NCBI RefSeq assembly: GCF_022601875.1
Contig: NZ_JAKVIP010000025.1
Location: 1-64,000, forward strand
DNA: 64,000 bases
Direction: 5' to 3'
Source of the DNA: Chryseobacterium sp. SSA4.19
GTDB taxonomy: Bacteria; Bacteroidota; Bacteroidia; Flavobacteriales; Weeksellaceae
Shown here: piece after piece, positions 17,789 to 29,300 of the stretch
Layout of the letters: every line of letters starts with the position of its first letter
How positions within the stretch are numbered: the first letter of the stretch is position 1
Program-made: the position numbers and the translations under genes
The notes under the pieces: generated by a model
The model's database searches: none
The model's input: only the letters and a program-made list of their open reading frames with translations
What the model was told of the DNA's origin: nothing

Positions 17789-19549
17789 TTACATTCTGTT
17801 TACGGTTTTTATTCCCAAGAGATGCAATGATTTTTTTATGGTTTTAGCCGTTAAATCCGTTAAGTTTAACCGTGCCTGTTTTACATTTTCATCTTCAAGT
17901 TTTAAAATCTGATTGCTCTGGTAAAATGAATTGTACGATTTAACCAGGTCATAAAGATAGTTGGCCACTAAAGCAGGACTTAACAGTTCCGCAGCTTTTT
18001 CAACAATACCCTTATAATTGGAAAGCAACATAATCAATTCTTTCTCCTGGGTATTGAAATTAATTTTTTCCACTGCCTTATATTGATAATTGGCCTTATT
18101 CAATAAAGATTGTGTTCTGGCATAGGTATAAAGGATAAAGGGTCCTGTATTACCATTAAAGTCAATACTCTCCGCTGGGTTAAACAGCATTTTTTTCTTA
18201 GGATCCACTTTCAGCATGAAATACTTTAAAGCAGCCTGCCCAATAATTTCATAAGAGATTTCCTTTTCTTCTTCCGAAAGACTTTCAAGCTTGCCAAGTT
18301 CCTGGGTCTTTACTTTGGCTGTTTCATGCATTTCCTGCATCAGGTCATCAGCATCCACTACAGTTCCTTCACGGGATTTCATTTTACCATTCGGAAGTTC
18401 CACCATCCCGTAAGACAAGTGGTATAGCTGGTCAGCCCAAGCATATCCCAATTTAGCTAAAATTTTAAACAGAACCTGGAAATGGTAATCCTGTTCATTT
18501 CCAACCGTATAAATTAGCTTCTTGATATCATTCTGTTTGAAACGCTCAACAGCTGTTCCCAAATCCTGGGTCATGTATACCGAAGTTCCGTCTGAACGCA
18601 GTAATAGTTTCTGATCTAATCCTTCGTCTGTCAGATCACACCATACCGACCCGTCCTCTTTCTGGTATAAAATTCCTTTATCCAATCCTTCCTGGATCAG
18701 GTCCTTTCCTAAAATATAAGTATTGCTTTCATACTGAACCTGATCAAAATCCACTCCTAATCTGTCATAGGTTTCGTTAAAACCTTTATACACCCAGGCA
18801 TTCATTTCGCTCCAAAGGTTTCTTACTTTTTCATCCCCGTTTTCCCAATCCAGTAACATCTTCTGAGCTTCTTTCATCAAAGGCGCTTCTTTTTTCGCCT
18901 GTTCTTCATCAATTCCCTGATTTACCAGTTCAGCAATTTCTTTTTTATATTCCTGATCGAATTTTACGTAATAATTGCCTACGAATTTATCACCTTTTGT
19001 TCCTGTTACATGCAGAGTTTCTCCCTTCCCGAATTTTTCCCAAGCCAGCATGGATTTGCAGATATGGATCCCACGGTCATTAATAATCTGTGTTTTAATA
19101 ACATCGTATCCTGCCTCCTTAAGAATTTCGGCCACAGAAAATCCCAATAAATTATTTCTGATATGCCCCAGGTGAAGAGGCTTATTGGTATTGGGCGAAG
19201 AATACTCGATCATAACCGTAGCATTTTTTTTAGCAATGGTATCAAAATCATCTGCTACAGAACTGAAGTTATCTATGAAAAACTGATTTTTAACTTTAAC
19301 ATTCAAAAACCCTTTTACAACATTAAAGCTTTCAAGCAATTCAGTCTGCTCGGTTAAAGCCTGTCCCAATTCCGTTCCGATCGTTTCCGGGTTTTTCTTC
19401 AACTGCTTGACCAACGGGAACGTAACAACAGTGAAATCTCCTTCAAATTCCGTTTTATTTTCCTGAACCTCCAGGCTAATGTCTTTAAGCTGATACACAT
19501 TAAGAATCACCTCCGACAGCTTTTCTTCTATTATATTTTTGATATTCAT
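17789..19549 (-). CDS. argS: Arginyl-tRNA synthetase
   Basis: A 586-residue class I aminoacyl-tRNA synthetase. It shows the N-terminal additional domain typical of ArgRS, the HIGH-type signature HLGH (126-129, in PLHLGHIRNN), the KMSKS-equivalent KMKSREG, and the C-terminal DALR anticodon-binding domain ending LLGIKTVNRM. It charges tRNA-Arg with arginine. The gene is monocistronic, with a promoter at 19602-19632 and a terminator shared with the converging tam operon. Confidence 0.97.
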   Translation of the reverse strand: MNIKNIIEEKLSEVILNVYQLKDISLEVQENKTEFEGDFTVVTFPLVKQLKKNPETIGTELGQALTEQTELLESFNVVKGFLNVKVKNQFFIDNFSSVADDFDTIAKKNATVMIEYSSPNTNKPLHLGHIRNNLLGFSVAEILKEAGYDVIKTQIINDRGIHICKSMLAWEKFGKGETLHVTGTKGDKFVGNYYVKFDQEYKKEIAELVNQGIDEEQAKKEAPLMKEAQKMLLDWENGDEKVRNLWSEMNAWVYKGFNETYDRLGVDFDQVQYESNTYILGKDLIQEGLDKGILYQKEDGSVWCDLTDEGLDQKLLLRSDGTSVYMTQDLGTAVERFKQNDIKKLIYTVGNEQDYHFQVLFKILAKLGYAWADQLYHLSYGMVELPNGKMKSREGTVVDADDLMQEMHETAKVKTQELGKLESLSEEEKEISYEIIGQAALKYFMLKVDPKKKMLFNPAESIDFNGNTGPFILYTYARTQSLLNKANYQYKAVEKINFNTQEKELIMLLSNYKGIVEKAAELLSPALVANYLYDLVKSYNSFYQSNQILKLEDENVKQARLNLTDLTAKTIKKSLHLLGIKTVNRM

Positions 19550-19601
19550 TATCTGTTATTTATAAGAGCGTAATGATCTTTTTATTTAAAAATTCGAAAT
19601 A

Positions 19602-19632
19602 CAAATATACGGAAATAAAAAAACCGCCCGAA
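19602..19632 (-). promoter_or_regulatory. Promoter of argS
   Basis: On the minus strand TATATTTG (19602-19609) is a perfect -7 box. TTC (19630-19632), one base off TTG, sits 20 nt upstream. It overlaps the terminator of the neighbouring SusD gene. Confidence 0.55.
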
Positions 19633-19637
19633 GGCGG
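19624..19637 (-). terminator. Terminator of the first SusC/SusD operon
   Basis: On the minus strand CCGCC and GGCGG close a TTCG tetraloop, followed by an eight-base T run. It lies 38 nt past the SusD stop. The same hairpin type ends the second operon at 24658-24673. Confidence 0.88.
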
Positions 19638-19675
19638 AATAAATATGAATGAAATTAATTAATATGTTTTTATTT

Positions 19676-21106
19676 TTAGAATTTATCCCAGAAGAGTTTT
19701 GTTGTTAATTTGTCTCCACCTATAGAAGAACTTGCGGCTGAATAATTATTCCCATTTGTTGTAGCCTCTGAAGAAGGGTAAGTCAGCCTAACTGGTACTT
19801 TTCCTTCTGCATTATTAATTGCTGTTGATGGAGCAATCAATTGAGGAAAATCCAACCTTCTATAAAAATTCCAAGCTGCTTTTGGCTGATTAAACATAGC
19901 AACCCATGCTTGTTCTCCTACTGATTTTTTCCAATTTGCAGAATTATAAGGATGCGCAGCAATATATGCAGCAGCATCACCAGAAAGACCCCAATCTGTA
20001 AAAGATGACGTAACAGCTTGACTATATAATGCAGTAGGATTACCTCCTATACCCCATCTGGCTGCTGCTTCTGTTAAATAAAATAGTACTTCTGTATAAC
20101 TCATAACAGTACCTGGAGTCGTTGGATCATATGCAAATTCTCCTAGAGGAGAGAATTCTGCGAATTCAGCAGGAGCACCTATTATTTGACCGATATAGGA
20201 TCCATTTACATCACCATAATATTTAGTAATTCGGGTATCATTGGTGTTGTTCATAAAATCAATTAATGTTTTACCCGCAACAAAATCATCTCTACTACTT
20301 ATATCTTGATAAATCGGATTGTCATTAGGGGAAGATTCTAAATATTTAAATTCGCAATTATCATCTGAAGATGTCATCACCCCGCCTGTAATCGCATCAG
20401 AGACAGCACTTTGGGCAAGGCTAGGATTTACATCAGCTAAAGCTATACCCAGCTTTAATAATAATGAGTTTCCAAATTTTCCCCATTTAGCATTATCACC
20501 ATTAAAATATATATCACCTCCTCTTAGAATGGTTCCAGATTGAGATAAATTTGCCAGATCTATTTTTAATCTCGCAATTAATGAAGAATATATATCAGAG
20601 GCTTTATCGTATTTTGGTAATGGATATGCATCAATATCTAAAGATTGTGTATAAGGTATATCACCAAATGTGTCCACTAATACTTGATATGTAAATACTT
20701 TCATCATATCTATTACAGCAAGTTTATTCGCTTTTTCAACAGGCCAAGTGGCCAATTCAGATGGAGTAGGAGAATATGCCTCAGTTATCTTTCTTGCTTG
20801 ATCAAGATTCTTTAATACATTAACATAATTATCCTGCCAAACTGAATTTGAAACATTTCTATTTGCAAAATCGTAATTGCTTTCATTTACATAAATTGTT
20901 TCCTGCGTATACTGCATTGTCAGTCTGAAATTATTCTCATTAACATTTAAAGTAGTAAGATAATCACTCAGCTCTTTCTGAGAATAGGTCACCAATGATT
21001 CTGCAGTTGTATTATAGGTAGCATGGGGATCTAAATTTATATCGTCACTAGTAGAACAACCTATAAGTGAAAGAACAAAAACTGATGTTATTATATATTT
21101 TTTCAT
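19676..21106 (-). CDS. SusD/RagB-family nutrient-binding lipoprotein (SusD-like_2 type)
   Basis: A 476-residue surface lipoprotein. The signal peptide ends in the lipobox LIGC with Cys17. The helix-rich body, with ATWPVEKANKLAVIDMMKVF and DTFGDIPYTQS, matches the SusD-like_2 family. SusD proteins form the lid over their SusC partner and capture the substrate outside the cell. It starts 3 nt after the SusC gene stop, so the two form one operon. No glycan-cleaving enzyme or regulator is near, so the substrate cannot be told; peptides or glycans are both possible. Confidence 0.92.
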   Translation of the reverse strand: MKKYIITSVFVLSLIGCSTSDDINLDPHATYNTTAESLVTYSQKELSDYLTTLNVNENNFRLTMQYTQETIYVNESNYDFANRNVSNSVWQDNYVNVLKNLDQARKITEAYSPTPSELATWPVEKANKLAVIDMMKVFTYQVLVDTFGDIPYTQSLDIDAYPLPKYDKASDIYSSLIARLKIDLANLSQSGTILRGGDIYFNGDNAKWGKFGNSLLLKLGIALADVNPSLAQSAVSDAITGGVMTSSDDNCEFKYLESSPNDNPIYQDISSRDDFVAGKTLIDFMNNTNDTRITKYYGDVNGSYIGQIIGAPAEFAEFSPLGEFAYDPTTPGTVMSYTEVLFYLTEAAARWGIGGNPTALYSQAVTSSFTDWGLSGDAAAYIAAHPYNSANWKKSVGEQAWVAMFNQPKAAWNFYRRLDFPQLIAPSTAINNAEGKVPVRLTYPSSEATTNGNNYSAASSSIGGDKLTTKLFWDKF

Positions 21107-21109
21107 TAT

Positions 21110-24100
21110 TTAAAAATTAACTTTTACATTGAACGAAATATTTCTTGTTGTCGGCATAACTCCAGATTGGTAGCCTTGTAGATTACCAGATGACAGACCT
21201 GCTTCTGGATCAGCATATGGTAAATTTTTATGAATAATCCATAGATTATTTCCTATTAAACTCAATGATAATCCTTGTATATATTTAGAATTTAATACTT
21301 CTTTAGTAAATCTGTACGTAATAGAGGCTTCTCTTAATTTAACAAAACTTGCATCATATACATAAGCCGCACCTGGATAATCAGTTCCTAGAACCTGACT
21401 GGATTGAGACCTGTCTAGTCTAATAGTATTGGTAACATACGCACCATTCTGTAACATTACACCTGGTAAAACCTCACCACCTCCGTTTGCTAGAGTATTT
21501 CGAATTGGGTTCCCTAAATCATTAATACCTACTGAATTTGCATAAACTCCTGTACCATATCCGTAAAATTGATCCAATGAATATACCTTACCTCCTTCCC
21601 TCCAATCAATTAAAAAGCTTACTGATAAATTTTTATAATTAATCGTATTGCTTAATCCTGCAAACCATTTAGCCTGAAAACTGCCTTGATTGGATGTAGC
21701 TTGTGGAGTTGATAAATACATTCCATTGGGACCAACGATTTTGTTTCCATTAGAATCATATACATAATCTGTTGTCCATATTGAGCCATAATCTCCATTT
21801 AAAGGAGCATTGATGCTAACACCACCTTGTAAAGGGGTTGCACCGCTCATAGTTATATTTTCTATACCTGGTGCTAGAGCTGTAACTTTAGTCCAAGGAT
21901 TTGACCAATTTAAATTAATATCCCAGGAAAAATTATTTGACTTAAAGGGAGTACCATTAACAGAAACTTCAAAACCATTCGTTGTAAGTTCTCCTGTATT
22001 CTGAATTTTAGCAATAGAACCCGATGACAAAGATATAGGTAATGCCAAAATCTGATCAAAAGCCTTGTTTTGGAACCATGCCACATCAAATCCAAAACGA
22101 TTTTTAAACATTTTTGTTTCTATACCAAATTCCATATTTTTAAGATTTTGCGATCTTAAATCAAAGTTTTTTAATGTCGTATTATAAGCATAAATAGGAA
22201 TATCGCCATAAGATGGCTGCACAAAATACCTGTTTAATAATTGATCAGCATTTGTGTCTGATCCAACTTCGGCATATGCAGCGCGTACTTTACCAAAGCT
22301 CAGCCAATTTGCTTTTATAAGATTAGAAAATACGACACTTGCAGATAATGAGGGATACCAATAAACAGCATTTGTTTCCGGAAGTGCTGTGGATTGATCT
22401 CTTCTATAAGTTCCTTCTAAAAAATAAGTATTCTTATATCCTAATGAAACCTGAGCAAACGCACCCCATATATTTTTAGAGAGATCAGATATAAGCGGCC
22501 TTACTGGAGATGACTTAGAATTGGCTATTGTATATAGCCCCGGTATATATAATCCTCCTGAAGTGGATTGCTGATTAGAATATGATTTTTGAACATTTAT
22601 ATTTCCACCAACTAATGCATTAATATTAAAATCTTCAGTTATATTCTTTTTATAAGTTGCTATAAAATCATAATTTGTTTCAGAAAATTTATATGTACTT
22701 GTAGCATAGCCCGATGGCTGATTTGTATTACCATTCAATCCAAAACTATTTCCTGTATATGATCCCACAGCTTTTCTTTCTTCGGTAATCATAGTATAGC
22801 CATCTGTTCCTGCCCTGAATAACAAGTTAAACTCTTTAGAAACATCATAATTCAAACTAAAATTACCAGCAAATCTATCCCTAGAATCATTTTGATAATT
22901 TTCATAACGTTGAAAATAAGGATTATCCCAAAAAGCAGGTGTTAGGTTAGTTGGGCTCACCATATTCCAAGTATAATTTTGTTTTGACATTTCATAGAGC
23001 TGTTGAAGCTGTTTTAAATCAGTATTGTTTGCCCACCATTGTCTGAAATTAGTCATAATATTATCATTATAACCTGTTGTATTTCTACCTGTCGTTTTCT
23101 GCGTAACATAGTTTGCATAAAGATTGGCAGTTAATTTATCAGTCAATTTATATGAAGCATTACCACTAAAGTTATTTTTTATTAGCTCACTGTTAGGTAA
23201 AATATCTGTTGCTTTAGTATTAGCATAGCCAAAACGATAAGTTGACTTATCATTTCCTCCACTAAAAGATATATTATTGACATAATTAGTTCCTGTATCA
23301 AAGAAAGTGATAGGGCCATTTTTAGCTGCCTGCCAAGGTGTTTTTTGTCCAAAAGTTGACGATCCAGGAATAAATGCTCCATATTGCCATACCATTGAAC
23401 CGTCATATGCAGAACCATAGGAAGCATCATTTCCGAATGCTACTCTCGGGCTGCCTTGATATGGAGTTGCACTAAAGCTGGTACCATAATACCCTTGTCC
23501 ATATTGAGTTTGATATTCCGGAAATGTTGATTTATCTATTGTAGACATAGTAAGAGATGTAGAAAATTCTATTCCTATCTCATCTTTATTCTTTTTACCT
23601 CTTTTGGTAGTAATGATAATGGCACCGTTTTGTGCTCTTGATCCATACAAGGCTGTTGCTGCAGCTCCTTTTAGAACATTGATTGTTTCAATATCATTAG
23701 GATTAATATCCGACACGGAACTTCCATAATCGCTACCTCCCCTACCTGTTGTCTGATTAACTGTATTAATATTTTTATTCATTATTGGCACCCCATCAAT
23801 AACGAAAAGAGCTTGATTATCACCCAGCAATGACTTATATCCTCTTGTGACAACATTCACTGAACCACCAAAATTTGAACTTTGTTTTATCTCTAAGCCT
23901 GCTACTTTACCAGAGAGGTTATTCAAAAAGTTAGCAGTTGGATTTTTATTTACTGCATCTCCTTTTACTTCTTGAGTTGCATAGCCTAGAGATTTTTTCT
24001 CCCTTTTAATACCTAGTGCGGTTACTACTACTCCTTCGATGTCCTGAGTTTTTACTGTATCACTCTTTATTTGTTGAGCATTGGTTACAGCCAAAGATGA

Positions 24101-24142
24101 GGATAGTACTAAGACAAGTACACCTGCCGTAATTTTCTTCAT
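21110..24142 (-). CDS. SusC/RagA-family TonB-dependent outer-membrane transporter
   Basis: A 1010-residue TonB-dependent transporter: signal peptide (residues 1-22), a TonB-box-like stretch VKTQDIEGVVVTALGI, the plug domain with NPNDIETINVLKGAAATALYGSR-type motif, and a 22-strand barrel ending ISFNVKVNF. It imports the ligand held by its SusD partner, using TonB energy. It lacks the roughly 85-residue carboxypeptidase-like domain found at the N-terminus of many SusC proteins. The inner ATG at 24140-24142 is chosen because the signal peptide starts there and a promoter lies just upstream at 24163-24192. Confidence 0.93.
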   Translation of the reverse strand: MKKITAGVLVLVLSSSLAVTNAQQIKSDTVKTQDIEGVVVTALGIKREKKSLGYATQEVKGDAVNKNPTANFLNNLSGKVAGLEIKQSSNFGGSVNVVTRGYKSLLGDNQALFVIDGVPIMNKNINTVNQTTGRGGSDYGSSVSDINPNDIETINVLKGAAATALYGSRAQNGAIIITTKRGKKNKDEIGIEFSTSLTMSTIDKSTFPEYQTQYGQGYYGTSFSATPYQGSPRVAFGNDASYGSAYDGSMVWQYGAFIPGSSTFGQKTPWQAAKNGPITFFDTGTNYVNNISFSGGNDKSTYRFGYANTKATDILPNSELIKNNFSGNASYKLTDKLTANLYANYVTQKTTGRNTTGYNDNIMTNFRQWWANNTDLKQLQQLYEMSKQNYTWNMVSPTNLTPAFWDNPYFQRYENYQNDSRDRFAGNFSLNYDVSKEFNLLFRAGTDGYTMITEERKAVGSYTGNSFGLNGNTNQPSGYATSTYKFSETNYDFIATYKKNITEDFNINALVGGNINVQKSYSNQQSTSGGLYIPGLYTIANSKSSPVRPLISDLSKNIWGAFAQVSLGYKNTYFLEGTYRRDQSTALPETNAVYWYPSLSASVVFSNLIKANWLSFGKVRAAYAEVGSDTNADQLLNRYFVQPSYGDIPIYAYNTTLKNFDLRSQNLKNMEFGIETKMFKNRFGFDVAWFQNKAFDQILALPISLSSGSIAKIQNTGELTTNGFEVSVNGTPFKSNNFSWDINLNWSNPWTKVTALAPGIENITMSGATPLQGGVSINAPLNGDYGSIWTTDYVYDSNGNKIVGPNGMYLSTPQATSNQGSFQAKWFAGLSNTINYKNLSVSFLIDWREGGKVYSLDQFYGYGTGVYANSVGINDLGNPIRNTLANGGGEVLPGVMLQNGAYVTNTIRLDRSQSSQVLGTDYPGAAYVYDASFVKLREASITYRFTKEVLNSKYIQGLSLSLIGNNLWIIHKNLPYADPEAGLSSGNLQGYQSGVMPTTRNISFNVKVNF

Positions 24143-24162
24143 ATTAATTGATTTTGTTGTAA

Positions 24163-24192
24163 CAAAGGTGTTAAACTTTGCCAAAATAACAA
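24163..24192 (-). promoter_or_regulatory. Promoter of the first SusC/SusD operon
   Basis: On the minus strand TTG (24190-24192) and CACCTTTG (24163-24170), one base off TAnnTTTG, are 19 nt apart. The -7 box is 20 nt from the preferred SusC start. Confidence 0.6.
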
Positions 24193-24657
24193 AACAATTA
24201 ACATAAAAATTAACAATTAATCAATTATAAAGATAAATCCCCCAATAAAATTTAATAAATTATGTTAATAAATTAAATTTTAACAAAAAAATCACATTAA
24301 GATGAAAAAATATTAATTAAATTAAAATTTTTATAAGAATAATCTATAATTAATTTTTAAAGATAAAAAAACATCTACTATATGTGATATACAGTTGATT
24401 AACTATTAAGATTTCTCAATATTATCGTTAATAAAAAAATACAAGTAATGCATTGCATATATTTTTTTATTTAAAAAGTAAAATTTTAACACTTACAGCA
24501 TGTTTAAAGTAAGATTTTGTCTAAACTTTTAATTTTGCACAAACAAGATAAAAAGTTAGATCATGTAGATTTATTTTTGTCTGTTATTATTCCTTCTTAT
24601 TTTAAAAGGATTAATATCGTATATTACTGACAAAATTTTAAAATAGGAAATAAAAAA
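24193..24657. other. Long AT-rich gap between the two SusC/SusD operons
   Basis: About 465 nt with no coding frame of note and very few G or C bases. A perfect -7 box on the plus strand (TAATTTTG, about 24528-24535) lacks a good -33 partner and leads to no gene. Apart from the flanking promoter and terminator nothing can be assigned. Confidence 0.6.
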
Positions 24658-24673
24658 ACCGCCCGAAGGCGGT
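24658..24673 (-). terminator. Terminator of the second SusC/SusD operon
   Basis: On the minus strand ACCGCC and GGCGGT close a TTCG tetraloop, followed by a seven-base T run. It lies 27 nt past the SusD stop. Confidence 0.9.
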
Positions 24674-24699
24674 CTAGTGTTAAAATTCACTTAGCAAAA

Positions 24700-26334
24700 T
24701 TAGTTTTGATTCCAGAATGGAGTATACTGATTTTTAACAAACAACTGAGCCGAAGTAATATTCGGAACATTCTCACTATTTGCAGAAAATTCTGTTATAG
24801 GGTACATTAAACGGTATGGCTTATTAGCAACACTTGCACCAACAGGCATTGGAGTAGCCGGATAACCCGTTCTTAAGAAATCAAGGAAAGATTCTATTGG
24901 AGATACGTTAGCCAACGCCAACCATTTTTGAGTCATAATCGACTCTAAAATTTGTGTATTGCTACCTGTCCAACCTAAACCTTCCCTTGTTGCAATCTGT
25001 GTTTTATAAGTTGCCATATTTGCACCTAACCAAACGCCTGAAGCATCTATACCCTCTTCAAATCTAGCAGATCCCCCGGAGAACAAAGAAGGATAACGTA
25101 ACGCAGCTTCGGCTTGTAAAAATTTAGCTTCAGCCAATGACATAATCATACCACCCCTTGCATTTCCAGCACTGATAAGCTGAGCATTAGAAGTCACTGT
25201 TGTAGAACCAGCAAATGTCCCCGTACCAAATTTAGAAACGGTAGTAACATCTAAAGGAGCTCCAGGATCCCCAGAACTTGCACCCTGTCTCACTCCTTTC
25301 ACTTGAGGAAAACCTTGATAGTTAATAGCAGTAAATAATCTAGTACTTCTTGGATCTGTAATATTATTAAATTTAGTATAAATCGGATTAGAAGAATATG
25401 GCTGTACGCTTCCGAATCTATTACCATTAAGTGCTAATGCAATATGTTCTGATGCAGTTATTTGATTGTAAGCTTGTGGAATTAGTGCTGTAGCACTAAT
25501 TCTATAAGCTGCTAAAAAAGGATTCATTTTTTCAGCTGTCGCATTAGAATATCCAGGATTAACAACCACATTTTGAGTAATGTATGCCGCTGTAGAACTA
25601 GGTAAAGTTGCTAATTTAGCATCTCTGAATGTAGCCATATCGCCAGTTACATTAGACATTCTTAAAAGCATTCTTAATTTAATGGTATTGGCAAACGCTT
25701 TCCAGTTCGTCATGTTACCTCCAAAAATAACATCAGTACCGCCAGGACTTATAGCGTCTATATTACCTGCATTAATAAGAGCTATACCATTATCAATATC
25801 ATTGATTAAAGCCTTATAGATCTCTTTATCGTCATCGTACTTAGGTTTAGTATTTAATCCTCTTCCGAAAGCATCAGAATATGGGGCATCACCATATAAA
25901 TCAACAATATACTGCATATAAAAAGCTTTCAAAATTTTTGCCATTGCGACATAATAATCCTGCTTGTGATCAGCATTTGGGTACTCCTCAATTAATTTAA
26001 GGTTAGCAGATTGGAAGTAGATGGTAGACCAAATACCGGAATAGAAAGATGCGTCTACTGTGGATAAATTAAATTCTCTACTAAAAAAACCTGAAAAGGC
26101 ATACACATTGGATCCCCAATTGTTTGCCATTAAACTTCCATAATGCATCATCGAACCATCACCAGCAGTCTGAATTCTGTGAATTTCGCTAGCTGCGCCA
26201 GGAAAAACAAAAGCAGGTGTTATATCTTCAATATGAGCTGCATTAGGATTTTCATTGATATCTAAGTATTGATTACAAGACACTGCACCTAAAGACAGAG
26301 CGAGTAGTAAAATCGTATTTTTTATTGTTTTCAT
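24700..26334 (-). CDS. SusD/RagB-family nutrient-binding lipoprotein
   Basis: A 544-residue lipoprotein with lipobox AVSC (Cys20) and then QYLDINENPNAA, a start shared by many SusD-like_2 proteins. Later parts show IVDLYGDAPYSDAF and FLQAEAALRYPSLF, both typical of the SusD helical core. It should sit on the cell surface and feed ligand to the SusC partner encoded 12 nt upstream. It differs strongly in length and sequence from the SusD at 19676, so the two systems probably handle different ligands. No enzyme gene marks the substrate. Confidence 0.92.
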   Translation of the reverse strand: MKTIKNTILLLALSLGAVSCNQYLDINENPNAAHIEDITPAFVFPGAASEIHRIQTAGDGSMMHYGSLMANNWGSNVYAFSGFFSREFNLSTVDASFYSGIWSTIYFQSANLKLIEEYPNADHKQDYYVAMAKILKAFYMQYIVDLYGDAPYSDAFGRGLNTKPKYDDDKEIYKALINDIDNGIALINAGNIDAISPGGTDVIFGGNMTNWKAFANTIKLRMLLRMSNVTGDMATFRDAKLATLPSSTAAYITQNVVVNPGYSNATAEKMNPFLAAYRISATALIPQAYNQITASEHIALALNGNRFGSVQPYSSNPIYTKFNNITDPRSTRLFTAINYQGFPQVKGVRQGASSGDPGAPLDVTTVSKFGTGTFAGSTTVTSNAQLISAGNARGGMIMSLAEAKFLQAEAALRYPSLFSGGSARFEEGIDASGVWLGANMATYKTQIATREGLGWTGSNTQILESIMTQKWLALANVSPIESFLDFLRTGYPATPMPVGASVANKPYRLMYPITEFSANSENVPNITSAQLFVKNQYTPFWNQN

Positions 26335-26346
26335 TTTTGTAAATTT

Positions 26347-29300
26347 TTAAAAGGTTGCATTAAAACTAAACCCGAACGTTCTTGTTGTAGGATATTGGCC
26401 AGTAAAAGCGATTCCTAATGCATTTGGTCCCCCTGTACCTAATGCTTGCCCAGGAGTTCTATCAATCGAGCCAGAATTACTGGTAGTTTCCGGATCTGCA
26501 TAGTTTCTATTTGATTTAGCATACCAAATAAACGGATTTCTAGCATAGACTCCAAAAGTAACACTATTGACAAAAGTATCTCTCAAAATAGATTTTGGCA
26601 ATGTATAGCTAAGAGCAATCTCTCTTATTTTAAGAGCACTACCGTCGACAACAAAATTCTCACCCACAGCACCATATGGACCATTAGCAAAATAATTATT
26701 TACCCCTTTATAATCTCCTACTACCGGTGTTGTGTTCGCTACGTATTGCCCACCCACTAACTGAACTGAGTTTGGAACAACATAACCCTGAGATCGGTCA
26801 AATGAAGCCGTTTCTTCCAATGCACCAGCAGCAGCCAAAGTCCTTTTTGTTAATGCTACAAAACTATTACCTGTTCTGTAATCTGCAGTCCCCGACAAAG
26901 TAAAGCCTTTATATCTAATTGAGGTACTAAATCCTAAAATATAATCTGGAGTAACCTTACCTAATACTTGTTGCCCTGATTTTACCAAAGGATTACCATC
27001 AGTACCAACAACAATTCTTCCCTCTGGATCTCTTTCATAAGCAGACCCCATAATTAAAGGAAACTGCTCTCCTACTTTTGCATAAACTCCCACATTTGGA
27101 GTAGCATAAGCTAATAAATTTACTACACCAGAAGGATCATCCAAGGCAGTTACTTCTGACCTATAAGTAGAATATGATCCGCTAACTCTCCATTCAAAAT
27201 CTTTTGACCTAAAAGGTACGAGTTCTAAGTCTAATTCGTATCCTTTATTAGTCATATCTCCCACGTTAGCTAATAGAGTACTTATCCCTGCAGCTGATGA
27301 TGTTGTCTTTCTTGTGATAAGATCATCAACATCCGTTTTGAAAAACGCTGCCCCTAATGAAATTCTGTCTTTAAAAAATCCTAACTGTACAGAAGCCTCT
27401 TTAGAATAACTAAATTCTGGAGTAATATTAGGGTCTACGGGGTTCCTATTAATAGCAAATGAAGCTACATTAAAAGGGAAACCAACTGGTATTAAGCCGG
27501 TAACTTCGTCTATACCATAGGTCCCAATTGCTGAGGAATTACCCACTTTGGTGTAACCTGCCGTAATTTTCGCATAGTTCAGTACAGAATTATTTTTAAG
27601 AAATTCGAATGCTTTTGTAGGGATAAAAGACAATCCGAAAGAATAATAAGGCTGTCCGCTTATTGAAAATTCACCAGTACCGGTATCTCTTTTTGCTGTA
27701 CCAGAACTTTGCTCATATCTAAAAGTACTATTAAAATATAAATAATCTTTATATGATAAGTCTAAATTTGCAAAACCCGCTACCGATCTTCTTCTTGACT
27801 GTGTATTAGCTAAATTTCTGGTAGCGTCTAAGGTTAACACATTATTAATATGATAAAAACCAGGAATTTGCAAGTTTGAACCTCCTTGTGTAACAACAGA
27901 ACTGCTTAAATCTGTATTATTGAAACCAAGGTTTAATTTCATATTGATATCATTAGTTAAATCATAATCAAAATTAACCATCAAATCTCCATAATAATCA
28001 AGTCTCTTACCAATACTTTTATAATAATTAGAATTAACAGGTGTTGCAGCAAAAGTTACTGAACCATTACCTCCATCAAATATCGTACCTGGTGCTTTCC
28101 AAAATTCATCGTATTTAAATCCATTATTATGACTTTCACCTAATGTAGATTCTGTTATAACATTCGCTAAATATGAAACACTAATATTTTTATTGATCTC
28201 ATAAATAGCCTTAATATTCCCTGTAAAATTGGTGCGTTTATTGTCATATCTTGAATTAGCAATCGTCCAATAAGGGTTTTCAATATAAGGACTCCATCCT
28301 CCCATAATTCCCGAATTTGCAAATTGTCTAACATCTACATTGGTAGGAGTGTTTAATAGATCACTGTACAGGTTAGAATCCGTCTCAGAAGTATTTTGAT
28401 CAATTAAATTAAAGGTAGCTTCTACTCTAAAATCCCCAAGCTTTTTACCACCCTTGAATAAGATATTATTTCTTATTAATCGGTCTCTGTCTACAACAAA
28501 ATCGTTCTGAGTTCTGTTAACTGATAAAAACGCATAAGAATCTCTGCCCCCAACGTTCATCGACAGACCATTCTGAAACAAAACTCCGGTTTTAAAGAAA
28601 TTTTTAAGATGATTATCAATTGGAGAAAATGCCCCGGTCTTAAAAGAACCGTCAGCCTGAGGTAAACCGACTATAACGTTCTGTCCTCCAATAGATTCAC
28701 TGTACGCAGGTCCCCAATTACTATTTTCATACGGTACCCAATTCGTTCCATTATAATCTGTAGTGTCATAAGTAGGATCATCTGGCCAACCTTGACCATA
28801 TGTTTTTTGATAAATAGGAAGCTTATAAACAGTAGAAAAATCAATATTAGAGGTAAGTGTAAAAGTAATTTTTTCTGAATTAGTTCCTTTTTTTGTCGTA
28901 ACTATAAGAACACCATTATTCCCTTTTTCTCCATATAAGGCAGACCCTTGCTGTCCTTTCAGGACATTAACACTTTCAATAATCTCTGGCGGTAATTGCT
29001 GAAATATCGTTGCTGTAGAGATAGCGCCATCTATTACTACCAAGGCACTATTATCTCCGGTAATCGATCTCTGTCCACGCAAATTAATTGTTGCCTGAGA
29101 ATTCACCGTACTATTGGGGATATTAATTTGTAAACCAGAAACCTTCCCTGTCAATGCCTGCACTGCATTAGGATTTCCTGCAACAGTAAGCTGCTCTGTC
29201 TTAACCACTGCATTATTACCTGTAAAGGCATCATTTTTTTTCTTTAAACCTAATGCTCCCGTAACAACAACCTCTCGGATATTCTGAGTTCTCAGTGTGT